A DNA stretch of 64,000 nt from Kiloniella majae (GCF_002118315.1 NZ_MTSZ01000004.1:1-64000); one strand, 5' to 3'. Positions 46,076 to 54,482 are shown, counted from the stretch's first letter. The notes: generated by a model not told the origin, from the sequence alone. Made by a program: numbers and translations.

Positions 46076-46990
46076 TCAAACATCACGGGTTATATCCTGT
46101 GTAAGCTGACGCATCCATTGATGTGCCGGGTCTCGATCATGGCGTTGATGCCAGATCAGCTTGATATCCACATCCCCCACAGGAAAAGGTGTCTCAAAAA
46201 CCTGAAGCTCATAGCGTTCGAGAAAAGGCTGCACCAGTTCCATCGTTGTCGTCGCAATTAGATCACTGTTTGATACGATAATCGGACTTGCCATATGCGA
46301 TGCTATCGTTGCCGCAATATTACGCTCGACACCAAGCGGTAAAAGAATGTCATCCAGATATGAATGCCTGTTGCCATCGTTCGAAAACACTAAATGCCGC
46401 GCTTTTTTATAATCATTCAGGCTAAGCTGCCCCTGAATAAAAGGGTGATCTTTTGCTGCAATCACAACGTGGTGGCTTTTAAATAGCTTTAAGGTCCGAA
46501 ACCGTGCCGGCGGACTGTGATAGACAGCTGCGGCCATATCCAGTCTATTATTTTCCATCATCTCTATAAGTTGTTGAATAGGATGAGGATACAGACTGAT
46601 CGACAGATTAGGGGCTTCTTTGGCAAACCTATCAAGGATAAGCGGTGCATAACGCGCAACCGCATGATCGGGAAGGCCAAAATGAAAAATGCGGTCAGAA
46701 GTCCGAGGCTCAAAACTTGATGGCCGTGTTATGACACCATTTATCTGCAAAATAGCCTGAAAAACCGGCTCTGCTATCTCATCAGATCGTGCCGTTGGAT
46801 CAACGCCATTTTTAGAGCGGATAAAAAGGGGGTCATCCAGTGCATGTCTTAATCTTTGCAGTGCATGACTTACAGCTGATTGCGACATACCAAGGTGTTC
46901 AGCTGCACGCGAAATACTCCTTTCCGAATAGATCGCGTTAAAAATCTTCAAAAGATTCAGATCAATATTAACATTATGAATTTTATGCAT
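46076..46990 (-). CDS. LysR-family transcriptional regulator
   Basis: DNA-binding regulator of 304 residues. The winged helix (about 8-65) reads NLLKIFNAIYSERSISRAAE and MSQSAVSHALQRLRHAL; the remainder is a periplasmic-binding-like effector domain. It is divergent from the DUF2306 membrane gene with about 140 bases between, the usual arrangement for a LysR regulator and its target. The effector cannot be predicted. Confidence 0.93.
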   Translation of the reverse strand: MHKIHNVNIDLNLLKIFNAIYSERSISRAAEHLGMSQSAVSHALQRLRHALDDPLFIRSKNGVDPTARSDEIAEPVFQAILQINGVITRPSSFEPRTSDRIFHFGLPDHAVARYAPLILDRFAKEAPNLSISLYPHPIQQLIEMMENNRLDMAAAVYHSPPARFRTLKLFKSHHVVIAAKDHPFIQGQLSLNDYKKARHLVFSNDGNRHSYLDDILLPLGVERNIAATIASHMASPIIVSNSDLIATTTMELVQPFLERYELQVFETPFPVGDVDIKLIWHQRHDRDPAHQWMRQLTQDITRDV

Positions 46991-47173
46991 GTTAATTATA
47001 ATAAATATGCAGTGGTATAATATCCAGATCTATTCAAAATAATTGGCATCAAGAAAAACAGGCCGCTCTTTCCTTTGGACTGCTAAAAACTAAAACCATC
47101 AGAATGATCAATAGAGATTGGGTAAAATAATGACGTTGCACTCCCTCGCTAAAAAGGGTTCTGGCTCTTTATT

Positions 47174-47782
47174 ATGCTATCAGCAACTGCAATCTCTCTT
47201 TTATCCCTGCGGTTTCTGCTCCCAAACCCACCCCACGTAGCCCCGGAAATTTTAGAGAACTATATCAACCACAAAACAGCTTTCCTTGCACATGTAACCG
47301 GCAGTCTAACCGCGCTTCTTATTGGCCCCTGGCAGTTCGTAACCAGCCTTAGAAGCAAATTTCCCAAACTACATCGTTGGTCGGGGCGCGTTTATATGAT
47401 TGCTGTTCTCATCGGCGGTATCGGTGGTTTTTTCATCGCATGGTCTTCAGAGTATGGTCCGATTGCTATTGCCGGGTTTGCACTGCTCTCGGTTGTTTGG
47501 CTCTTTATAACCGGGAAGGGATATATCTGTGCAAGAAATCGACAGTTTAAGGCACACAGCAGATGGATGCTCAGATCCTTTGCGCTTACAGCTGCGGCTG
47601 TAACTCTTAGGTTGGGGTTACCTATCGCCCCCGCCCTCGGATACGAGTTCGATACAGGCTATATTGCTCTTTCCTGGGCAAGTTGGCTCATTAATTTGGG
47701 GATTGCTGAAATCTATCTCAGACTAAATGCTTCTGATTATCGGGATAAAACCAAAACTCCCCTTGCTTCCCTATCCACCTAG
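47174..47782 (+). CDS. DUF2306 membrane protein, probable N-terminal frameshift
   Basis: Inner-membrane protein; the intact frame from ATG 47174 gives 202 residues with four or more helices (HVTGSLTALLIGPWQF, VYMIAVLIGGIGGFFIA, IAGFALLSVVWLFI) and the conserved HRWSGRVYM and HSRWMLRSFALT motifs of DUF2306. The gene probably begins at ATG 47130 in another frame (MTLHSLAKK); adding one A to the A5 run at 47151-47155 joins it to GFWLFIMLSAT and restores a complete first helix. As it stands the product from 47174 lacks part of that helix and a good ribosome site. Probably controlled by the divergent LysR gene. Function unknown. Confidence 0.85.
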   Translation: MLSATAISLLSLRFLLPNPPHVAPEILENYINHKTAFLAHVTGSLTALLIGPWQFVTSLRSKFPKLHRWSGRVYMIAVLIGGIGGFFIAWSSEYGPIAIAGFALLSVVWLFITGKGYICARNRQFKAHSRWMLRSFALTAAAVTLRLGLPIAPALGYEFDTGYIALSWASWLINLGIAEIYLRLNASDYRDKTKTPLASLST

Positions 47783-47906
47783 CATAGTGCTTTATTGCCA
47801 CTTCAGAGCATAATTGAATATGAATTTTTAATATCTAGCCTAATCGTCGGTTGTTCAGGCCTTCAAAGCATGCTAGCCAATCAGGCAAACATTTAGGGAG
47901 CTTTTT

Positions 47907-48407
47907 ATGGCTGAAGAAACAACCGCCCAGCAACAGCCGCTGGTTATCAAAATGCAGTTCATCAAGGATTTATCATTCGAAAATCCAAATTCACCGATGA
48001 TCTACCCAATGATGTCAGAAAAGGCACCTCAGCTGGACATCAATGTTGATGTCACTCCGACACAGCTTTCCGACACAGCCTACGAAGTTGTTCTGAACAT
48101 TCGCGGTTCAGCAACAATCGACGACAAGACTGCTTTCATGGTTGAACTTGATTACGGTGGGGTTGTCACCCTTGCCGAAGGCCTTGAAGCACAGATCGTA
48201 GAGCTATTGTTAATGGTCGAATCACCCCGTTATCTCTTCCCGTTCGCACGTAACATCGTAGCTGACATTACAAGAGACGGTGGTTTCCCGCCATTGATCA
48301 TGAACCCAATTGATTTCCATCAGATGTTCATGCAACGCAAAAGCGAAGCTGCTGCTGCCGAAGCAAACGCTGAAATGGCAAAAGACGAGACAACAGCAGA
48401 CGCCTAA
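47907..48407 (+). CDS. secB: Protein-export chaperone SecB
   Basis: Cytosolic tetrameric chaperone that holds preproteins unfolded for SecA. The 166-residue product contains IKMQFIKDLSFENPN, INVDVTPTQLSDTAYEVVL and the SecA-contacting FPFARNIVADITRDGGFPP, with an acidic/Ala-rich tail. Own ribosome site and terminator indicate a single-gene unit, convergent with dnaQ. Confidence 0.98.
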   Translation: MAEETTAQQQPLVIKMQFIKDLSFENPNSPMIYPMMSEKAPQLDINVDVTPTQLSDTAYEVVLNIRGSATIDDKTAFMVELDYGGVVTLAEGLEAQIVELLLMVESPRYLFPFARNIVADITRDGGFPPLIMNPIDFHQMFMQRKSEAAAAEANAEMAKDETTADA

Positions 48408-48428
48408 GTCTTCTGACATAGGTTTCTT

Positions 48429-48458
48429 TAAAAGGGTGGCTTCTGCTACCCTTTTTTA
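48429..48458 (+). terminator. Rho-independent terminator after secB
   Basis: AAAGGGTGGC (48431-48440) pairs with GCTACCCTTT (48445-48454), one G-U pair included, around TTCT; a T-run follows and runs into the dnaQ 3' end. Confidence 0.88.
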
Positions 48459-49154
48459 TTTTTTCCAGATTGGATCGCTTAAAAGCTCAAGCATAGCACT
48501 ATGTGCGGCCAGTTCGTCTTCTGGGATAGAATGAGGTCTTGCCTCACGCACCTTCTTGCCTGTCTTGGTTCTATTTATACCTTGTCTCTGATCGCTACCA
48601 TTTGCAGAAGAAGCCGCTTTTTTTGCGCCAAGGTCAAACCCGTGTTGTCGCCCGCCCCGAAGTTCCAGATATACCTCTGCAAGAAGCTCACAATCCAACA
48701 AGGCGCCGTGATAGGTACGCGACGAGTTATCAATTTCAAATCGACGACACAAAGCATCCAGATTAACTGGTGATCCCGGGAAAAGCTCTCTGGCAATCAC
48801 CACCGTATCAATTGGTTTGTTCTTCAGGTTTGGTCGCCCCGCCCATTTGAGTTCCGAGTTGAGGAACTTCATATCAAAAGGCGCGTTGTGGATCACCAGA
48901 GGATCTTCGCCGATAAATTCCAAAAATTCATCAACGACATCAACAAAAACAGGTTTGTCGGCCAGAAATTCTTCACTAATACCGTGAACTTTGAAAGCCC
49001 CCTCGGGCATATCACGTTCTGGATTTATGTAGAGCTGTAATGACTTACCCGTTGGTAGGTTTTGATAAACTTCCAAACACCCGATCTCAACAATACGATG
49101 ACCTTCTTCAGGCTTAAAACCTGTCGTTTCTGTATCCAGAATAATTTCGCGCAT
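48456..49154 (-). CDS. dnaQ: DNA polymerase III epsilon subunit (proofreading exonuclease)
   Basis: 3'-5' proofreading exonuclease of the replicative polymerase, 232 residues. DEDDh motifs: Asp/Glu in IILDTETTGF, the second Asp in IHNAPFDMKFLN, and the His/Asp in YHGALLDCELLAEVY. A C-terminal stretch of about 50 residues carries the segment that binds the alpha subunit. It is the last gene of the minus-strand run ppsR-maf-aroE-coaE-dnaQ leading away from the origin. Confidence 0.97.
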   Translation of the reverse strand: MREIILDTETTGFKPEEGHRIVEIGCLEVYQNLPTGKSLQLYINPERDMPEGAFKVHGISEEFLADKPVFVDVVDEFLEFIGEDPLVIHNAPFDMKFLNSELKWAGRPNLKNKPIDTVVIARELFPGSPVNLDALCRRFEIDNSSRTYHGALLDCELLAEVYLELRGGRQHGFDLGAKKAASSANGSDQRQGINRTKTGKKVREARPHSIPEDELAAHSAMLELLSDPIWKK

Positions 49155-49192
49155 ATTAACTATCTAAATCCCAGATTGGTGTTTGTATAATG

Positions 49193-49849
49193 TTACTGTT
49201 TGCATACCAGTGACAGATGAGGAGAAAACCTTCTGTCTTTTGTACCACTTGCTCTTTTATCACTCGATCCCATCTTTTCAACAATCTGTTGTACCTGTTG
49301 AAAAGAATGTCTTCTTCCCTGATTTGATTTGATTACAAAATCAGCTCGCGCCCTTTTTTCCATATCCGGCATCTGCTTTTGTAAAATTCCGGTATACTTT
49401 TCTGCCGTCATTCCCTTGCGTGATAAAACCCGCTGATCTTGTATATATTTAGGACAGGAAACAACAAGCACGCTGTCACAAAACCTGTCTCCGCCTGTTT
49501 CAAAAAGAAGCGGGATATCCAAAACTACCAGTTCTCTTCTCTGTCTGGCATAGCGGTCGATAAAACGATGCATCTTTTGTCGGACGAGGGGATGTAGAAT
49601 TGCTTCAAGCTGTTTCAATTTTTCTGGCTGACCAAATACTGCATCCCCCAGCTTTTTGCGATCAATCCCGTTTTTTGTCTTCGTTTCAGGAAAAAGATCA
49701 GAGATCTCTTTAACTGCTGCCCCGTTTTTACTCATTAATCGATGAACAGTGGCATCTGCATCATGCACAGGTACTTTCAGCCGCTGAAACATCTTGGCAG
49801 CAGTCGATTTCCCCATTCCAATAGAACCCGTAAGTCCAAGAACATGCAT
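49193..49849 (-). CDS. coaE: Dephospho-CoA kinase
   Basis: Last step of CoA synthesis, phosphorylating the 3'-OH of dephospho-CoA. From ATG 49849 the product is 218 residues and starts MHVLGLTGSIGMGKSTAAKM with a normal P-loop; the frame continues nine codons further to a TTG, which I do not prefer. Other motifs: VPVHDADATVHRLM, LEAILHPLVRQKM and VLDIPLLFETGGD. It lies between aroE and dnaQ, a standard alphaproteobacterial order. Confidence 0.95.
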   Translation of the reverse strand: MHVLGLTGSIGMGKSTAAKMFQRLKVPVHDADATVHRLMSKNGAAVKEISDLFPETKTKNGIDRKKLGDAVFGQPEKLKQLEAILHPLVRQKMHRFIDRYARQRRELVVLDIPLLFETGGDRFCDSVLVVSCPKYIQDQRVLSRKGMTAEKYTGILQKQMPDMEKRARADFVIKSNQGRRHSFQQVQQIVEKMGSSDKRASGTKDRRFSPHLSLVCKQ

Positions 49850-49897
49850 TAAAACGATCCGTTCTCGATACAACAAAATCTGGACAAGAGCCTGAGA

Positions 49898-50770
49898 CTA
49901 TCCCTCTAGGACAAACTTGCGCAGATCCTCTGTTACCTCTGGTTTTTCACCAAACCAGGCCTCAAATCCCGGCCTCGCCTGATGTAACAACATGCCGAGG
50001 CCATCCACAATCTTATTTCCTCTTTTCTCGGCCAGACCAAGAAGAGGGGTGACCAAAGGCGCATAAACGATATCCGTGACCACACAGGATTTTGGCAATT
50101 TATCCAGTGATAATTCCAATGGTGGTTGGCCTGCCATACCAAGGCTCGTCGTGTTTACCAGTAAATCACATCCGTTAAGCACTTCATTACGATCTTTCCA
50201 GTCAGCAACTGTAATCATGCCATCTGCGCCTGATGATAAATCGGCAGCAAGAACTTCAGCACGTTCTTTTGTCCGGTTAACCAGAATGATATTTTTAACG
50301 CCGGCATCCTGAAGGGCAACGATAACACCACGGGATGCACCACCAGCGCCCAGAACAACTGCTTTTGCCCCAAAAAAATCAAGAGAAAAATCAAGGGAGA
50401 AATCAGTGTTTTCAACATCTTGTCTCAAGTTTTCAATGAAGCCAAACGCATCAGTATTAGAGCCATAAGACCGTCCGTCTTTGAAAACGATCGTATTAAC
50501 AGCCCCAATTCGTTTCGCTAACGGATCAACTTCATCACAAAACTTCAGCGCAGCTTCTTTGTGCGGGACGGTGACATTCACACCGCCAAACCCGGAGTAC
50601 ATCAATCCACGCAAAGCGTCTTCAAAGTTTTCAGGTTCTATGGCAAGGGGCAGATAAGCTCCATCAATCCCCAGTTTCTCCAGCCAATATCCATGTAATC
50701 GCGGGGATTTTGAATGGGAAATAGGCCAACCAATTACCCCGGCCAAACGGGCTTTACCAGAAAGAATCAT
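49898..50770 (-). CDS. aroE: Shikimate dehydrogenase
   Basis: NADPH-dependent reduction of 3-dehydroshikimate in aromatic amino acid synthesis. The 290-residue product has the substrate site GWPISHSKSPRLHGYWL, the catalytic lysine in VNVTVPHKEAAL, the NADP loop VLGAGGASRGVIVAL, VNRTKERAE and a C-terminal GLGMLLHQARPGFEAWF. It starts next to the maf stop with no gap. Confidence 0.97.
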   Translation of the reverse strand: MILSGKARLAGVIGWPISHSKSPRLHGYWLEKLGIDGAYLPLAIEPENFEDALRGLMYSGFGGVNVTVPHKEAALKFCDEVDPLAKRIGAVNTIVFKDGRSYGSNTDAFGFIENLRQDVENTDFSLDFSLDFFGAKAVVLGAGGASRGVIVALQDAGVKNIILVNRTKERAEVLAADLSSGADGMITVADWKDRNEVLNGCDLLVNTTSLGMAGQPPLELSLDKLPKSCVVTDIVYAPLVTPLLGLAEKRGNKIVDGLGMLLHQARPGFEAWFGEKPEVTEDLRKFVLEG

Positions 50771-51400
50771 CTAAGCCAGAATCCTGTTATGTCGCAAAAA
50801 TGTGAGAAGAGGGAGAAGTGGAAGCCCCAGGATTGTAAAATAATCCCCCTGAATTTTATGGAAAAGTTGCGCACCAATACCTTCTAGCTGATACGCCCCA
50901 ACAGAAGAAAGGGCCTCATCCCCCAATCTATTCAAATAGGCAATAATAAAATCATCATGCAAAGCCCGCATCGTCAGGGAAGCCGTTTCGTTATGGTGCC
51001 AAAGCCTCTCGCCATTTTTCACCACACAAACCGAACATTCCAACTGATGGGTTTTCCCGGATAAAGCCTTTAGATGAGCTGCGGCATGATCCAAGTCTGT
51101 TGGTTTATCAAACCAAACCCCGTTACAGTTCAGCATCTGGTCTGCGCCAATGACAAAAGAGTTTGGATTGGTCATAGAAATTTTACGTGCTTTAAGTTCA
51201 GCAAGGGTTTCCGCAACTTGCAAGGCGGTTGCGCCTTCTGATTTTAAGGACTGTTTAACTTCATCCTCATCAATTGCGGCGGGCAGTAAATCTGCGAGTG
51301 GGACCCCTGCATTTTTTAAAAGAAGCCCGCGCGCTTTACTTGCCGAAGCAAGGATAACAGGGGTTTGATCCAAATTTTCCTGTTCTATCACCCTATTCAT
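50771..51400 (-). CDS. maf: Maf-family nucleotide pyrophosphatase
   Basis: Cytoplasmic nucleoside-triphosphate pyrophosphatase, active on modified or canonical pyrimidine triphosphates in characterised members. The 209-residue form from ATG 51400 begins MNRVIEQENLD, then VILASASKARGLLLKNAGV; the rest includes FVIGADQMLNCNG and QLEGIGAQLFHKIQGDYFTI. The frame is open another 19 codons upstream inside ppsR, but ATG 51400 overlaps the ppsR stop by eight bases, a coupled arrangement. It abuts aroE. Confidence 0.95.
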   Translation of the reverse strand: MNRVIEQENLDQTPVILASASKARGLLLKNAGVPLADLLPAAIDEDEVKQSLKSEGATALQVAETLAELKARKISMTNPNSFVIGADQMLNCNGVWFDKPTDLDHAAAHLKALSGKTHQLECSVCVVKNGERLWHHNETASLTMRALHDDFIIAYLNRLGDEALSSVGAYQLEGIGAQLFHKIQGDYFTILGLPLLPLLTFLRHNRILA

Positions 51401-52214
51401 CGGCAATGCCCATATGACGATGATAGTGTTTGATAATGGTTGCAGCTGTTTCTTCAATAGACCGACGAGTCACATCAATGATTGGCCAGCGATGCTCGTT
51501 ACAAAATTTCCGCGCCATTTTCACCTCTTCTTTAATAGATTCCAGGTGAACATAGTCTGTCTCTTCTTCATTTGAGATCATTTTTAAACGACTACGACGG
51601 ATCTGCATCAGACTTGCCGGGTCTTTTGTCAGACCAACAACCAAAGGATTACTGAGGGTCTCCAACTCTTTTGGCAAGGGGCAACCCGGAACGATAGGAA
51701 CATTCGCTGCTTTATACCCCCGGTTGGCCAGATAGATACAGGTCGGCGTTTTTGACGTTCTGGAAACCCCCAGCAACACAATCTCCGCATCATTAAGGTT
51801 TTGCGGTAACTGTCCATCATCGTGGTTCAAAGCAAAATTCATTGCTTCAATTCGATTGAAGTATTCAGAATCCAGTGTGTGTTGCAGCCCGGGTTTACCC
51901 GACATTTCTAAATTGAAATAACTGGCAAGCGCATGAATAACCGGATCAAGCACAGGAATAGAAGGCAACCCCAATCGACGGCATTCTCGGATTAAAATCT
52001 CTCTAAGCTCTTGATTAACAACTGTAAAAAGAACCGGTCCCGGTTTTTGCCGTATCTGAAGCAGAACTTTTTCCATTTGAACCTTGGTTCTGATCAAACT
52101 CCAGACATGTTCAATAGGTTCTTCCACGTTAAACTGCACCATACAAGCACGTGCGACAGAATTAATTGTTTCACCTGTGGAATCTGAAACAAGGTGTAAA
52201 TGGGTCTGCGACAT
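51393..52214 (-). CDS. ppsR: Pyruvate, phosphate dikinase / PEP synthase regulatory protein (DUF299)
   Basis: Bifunctional ADP-dependent kinase and pyrophosphorylase that switches PEP synthase or PPDK. The 273-residue form from ATG 52214 starts MSQTHLHLVSDSTGETINSV and has the P-loop GVSRTSKTPTCIYLANRG and the C-terminal KFCNEHRWPIIDVTRRSIEE. The frame extends 20 codons further to 52274 without conserved sequence. DUF299 next to hemE flanks oriC in Caulobacter; the gene order here is the same. Confidence 0.95.
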   Translation of the reverse strand: MSQTHLHLVSDSTGETINSVARACMVQFNVEEPIEHVWSLIRTKVQMEKVLLQIRQKPGPVLFTVVNQELREILIRECRRLGLPSIPVLDPVIHALASYFNLEMSGKPGLQHTLDSEYFNRIEAMNFALNHDDGQLPQNLNDAEIVLLGVSRTSKTPTCIYLANRGYKAANVPIVPGCPLPKELETLSNPLVVGLTKDPASLMQIRRSRLKMISNEEETDYVHLESIKEEVKMARKFCNEHRWPIIDVTRRSIEETAATIIKHYHRHMGIADE

Positions 52215-52523
52215 ATCTATTTCCGAATTTTTTGCCCTGCCTTTCGGCTTTTGAGCACATTTATTGTGCTTCATACATACACATTAAGTGCAAAACACGA
52301 AACCTGTCTGAACGGGAAAGCAATCTATTTTCATATTTTCTTCAAAGAAAACGTACTTCTCGTACAATAATGTTCACCTTTTCCAAAACATCCCGATAAA
52401 CACCCGGGTAAACACTCGGCAAACATCAAGTCGAATAAAAACAATAATTTACTATTTTTGATAAAATACTGTTCGGAGCGTCCCCTCAGATGTGAACAAA
52501 GTTGGGGGTAGTGCGTAAAACTT

Positions 52524-52532
52524 TGTGGATAA
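52524..52532 (-). promoter_or_regulatory. DnaA box, consensus match
   Basis: TGTGGATAA, the complement of TTATCCACA, nine of nine. Confidence 0.88.
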
Positions 52533-52542
52533 CTATAGCTAT

Positions 52543-52551
52543 TTGTCCACA
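52543..52551 (+). promoter_or_regulatory. DnaA box, one mismatch
   Basis: TTGTCCACA, eight of nine to consensus, 11 bases from the perfect box and facing it. Confidence 0.75.
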
Positions 52552-52664
52552 TCCCCCTTTTTTACACACGCTGTCCCCAAGTCACTCCCTCGTCTTATGC
52601 GACAATTCGCTGCAATACTCACACCTGTGCAAAACTTGTAAAAGGACTCCGAAACAAGAAAAAG

Positions 52665-52673
52665 TTATCCCCA
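52665..52673 (+). promoter_or_regulatory. DnaA-type box, W-box-like
   Basis: TTATCCCCA, eight of nine to the DnaA consensus and containing TCCCCA. A second TCCCCA is at 52574-52579. Confidence 0.65.
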
Positions 52674-52691
52674 TAATTAACGTTATTAAGG

Positions 52692-52732
52692 AAAAAATAG
52701 GACTCCGAGATTCGTTAACGAGTCCCTATTTT
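52692..52732. repeat. Inverted repeat in the origin region
   Basis: AAAATAGGACTC (52694-52705) and GAGTCCCTATTTT (52720-52732) pair with a single bulged base around a 14-base centre. Both arms contain a GANTC site. The left arm shares the 10-mer AGGACTCCGA with 52643-52652. It could be an origin element, a bidirectional terminator or both. Confidence 0.75.
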
Positions 52733-52922
52733 CAATCCACGATGAAATTCACAGAACAATCAGGAATCACGAAAAATTTAAATTGAAGACTTGAAGCTTG
52801 AGGACAAGTTATGAATAACTGACTAATCCTCGTGATTCACAGGGATCTACAACAACAACAAATAATTACTATTATATAGTATATTAATAGAGATAACTCT
52901 TAACGCGAGGTTCAAAGAGATC

Positions 52923-53954
52923 GTGAAAACCGAAAACAAACTCATGATGCGTGCGCTAAAAGGCGAAAAAACAGAACGCACACCTATATGGCTTATGAGA
53001 CAAGCAGGTCGTTTTTTACCTGAATACAGAAAAACAAGGGCATCAGCGAACGGCTTTCTAGATCTTTGTTATACACCTGATCTTGCAGTAGAAGTTACAC
53101 TTCAACCCATTCGTAGGTTTGGGTTCGACGCATCAATCATGTTTAGTGATATCCTCGTCATCCCCCATGCTTTAGGTCAGAAAGTATGGTTTGAAGAAGG
53201 TGTGGGACCAAAGCTAGAGCCTCTTGATTCCATAGAAGATCTATCAAAATTTAATATGGATAACCTTCATCAGGTCTTGGCACCAATGTACGAAACACTT
53301 GGTCGACTGAAAGAAGAACTTCCAAAAGAAACAACCTTAATCGGCTTTGCCGGAGCTCCCTGGACTGTCGCCAGTTATATGATTGAAGGTGGTTCTTCCA
53401 AAGATTATGCAAAAGCAAAAACCTGGGCTTATTCAAAACCGGAAGAGTTTGACCGAATTATTAATCTCGTCGTGGAAGCAACAACGAGATATCTGATCAA
53501 ACAAATTGAGAGTGGCGCAGAAACTGTCCAAATCTTTGATTCCTGGGCAGGTGTCTGGCCAGAATTTGCTTTGCGTCGTTGGTGTCTGGAACCCTGTAAA
53601 CAGATAATAGCTGGAATCAAATCAGTTTACCCAAACGTCCCGGTTATTCTCTTTCCAAGGGGAGTAGGTGACAGTTATCCTGTTTTTGCTAAAGAAAGCG
53701 GAGCTGATGCCTTGGGTTTAGATACGACTTTGTCGACATCCTGGGCCAGAGATAACATTCAATCTCACGTAACTGTCCAAGGGAATTTGGATCCTCTTGT
53801 TCTTGTTGCTGGTGGTGAAATATTGGAAAAATCCATTGAAACCATTATGAGTGATCTGAGCAGTGGCCCCTTTATTTTCAATCTTGGCCATGGCATTGTC
53901 CCGCAAACACCAATTGAGAATGTCGAAAAAATGATAAAGCTCGTCAGGGGCTGA
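52923..53954 (+). CDS. hemE: Uroporphyrinogen decarboxylase
   Basis: Decarboxylates uroporphyrinogen III to coproporphyrinogen III in heme synthesis. The 343-residue product has the signature PIWLMRQAGRFLPEYRK, the catalytic Asp in FSDILVIPHALG, GFAGAPWTVASYMIEGG and VQGNLDPLVL. Start is GTG 52923. It is the first gene right of the presumed origin, runs away from it, and is followed 14 bases later by hemJ. Confidence 0.97.
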   Translation: MKTENKLMMRALKGEKTERTPIWLMRQAGRFLPEYRKTRASANGFLDLCYTPDLAVEVTLQPIRRFGFDASIMFSDILVIPHALGQKVWFEEGVGPKLEPLDSIEDLSKFNMDNLHQVLAPMYETLGRLKEELPKETTLIGFAGAPWTVASYMIEGGSSKDYAKAKTWAYSKPEEFDRIINLVVEATTRYLIKQIESGAETVQIFDSWAGVWPEFALRRWCLEPCKQIIAGIKSVYPNVPVILFPRGVGDSYPVFAKESGADALGLDTTLSTSWARDNIQSHVTVQGNLDPLVLVAGGEILEKSIETIMSDLSSGPFIFNLGHGIVPQTPIENVEKMIKLVRG

Positions 53955-53968
53955 ATTTAAAACAGGAA

Positions 53969-54421
53969 ATGTCAAAAATGGGTGGATTTTTAGGCGAGGG
54001 ATATCTCTGGATAAAGGCTCTGCATATTATTTCTGTCATCTCGTGGATGGCAGGATTGCTCTATCTTCCACGTATTTTTGTCTATCATACGCAAGTTCCT
54101 GTTGGCTCTGAACGATCTGAGGTCTTTAAAGTTATGGAGCGGAAGCTTTTTCGCTTCATAATGAACCCGGCAATGATGGCCAGTTGGCTTTTTGGTATTT
54201 TGCTGGTTTTAAATATTGAAGCTTATAGTGATGGCTGGTTTCACGGCAAATTTACCTTCTTGATTGCCTTGACTGTTTTTCATGAAGTGGCTGGAAAGTG
54301 GATGAAAGCTTTCCAAGTGGACAAAAACACTAGAAGCGAGCGTTTCTATCGCTATGCTAATGAAATTCCGACGATTTTAATGATTTTGATCGTGATTTTT
54401 GCAGTTGTTAAACCGTTTTAA
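53969..54421 (+). CDS. hemJ: Protoporphyrinogen oxidase HemJ
   Basis: Membrane heme-synthesis enzyme oxidising protoporphyrinogen IX. The 150-residue product has four helices and the conserved ALHIISVISWMAGLLYLPRI (heme-ligand histidine) and VFVYHTQV-like region seen here as IFVYHTQVPVGSE, with FMNPAMMASWLFGILLV. It forms a two-gene unit with hemE. Confidence 0.94.
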   Translation: MSKMGGFLGEGYLWIKALHIISVISWMAGLLYLPRIFVYHTQVPVGSERSEVFKVMERKLFRFIMNPAMMASWLFGILLVLNIEAYSDGWFHGKFTFLIALTVFHEVAGKWMKAFQVDKNTRSERFYRYANEIPTILMILIVIFAVVKPF

Positions 54422-54455
54422 GCGTAAAATTTAAATCAAAAGAGAATTCTTTTAC

Positions 54456-54482
54456 TTGACTTCCTTTTTGAGGTACTATAAT
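54456..54482 (+). promoter_or_regulatory. Sigma-70-type promoter for rho
   Basis: TTGACT (54456-54461) and TATAAT (54477-54482) with a 15-base spacer, a little short. Transcription would leave a leader of about 170 bases before the rho ATG. Confidence 0.65.

Larger units (their letters stand above)
52215..52922. other. Probable chromosomal replication origin (oriC)
   Basis: A 708-base gene-free region between divergent ppsR and hemE, the pair that flanks oriC in Caulobacter. It contains a perfect DnaA box (TGTGGATAA, 52524-52532, minus), a TTGTCCACA (52543-52551) and TTATCCCCA (52665-52673), weaker seven-of-nine matches at 52491-52499 and 52833-52841, TCCCCA motifs like Caulobacter W-boxes, six GANTC sites between 52645 and 52838, an inverted repeat, and an AT-rich stretch at 52860-52905 that could unwind. 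No TTAA-N7-TTAA CtrA site is evident. Short frames here are not credible genes. Confidence 0.85.

Noticed and set aside
52502-52786. 94-codon plus frame inside the ppsR-hemE gap
   Set aside because: Spans DnaA boxes and the hairpin, has no ribosome site and no recognisable domain; better explained as origin DNA.
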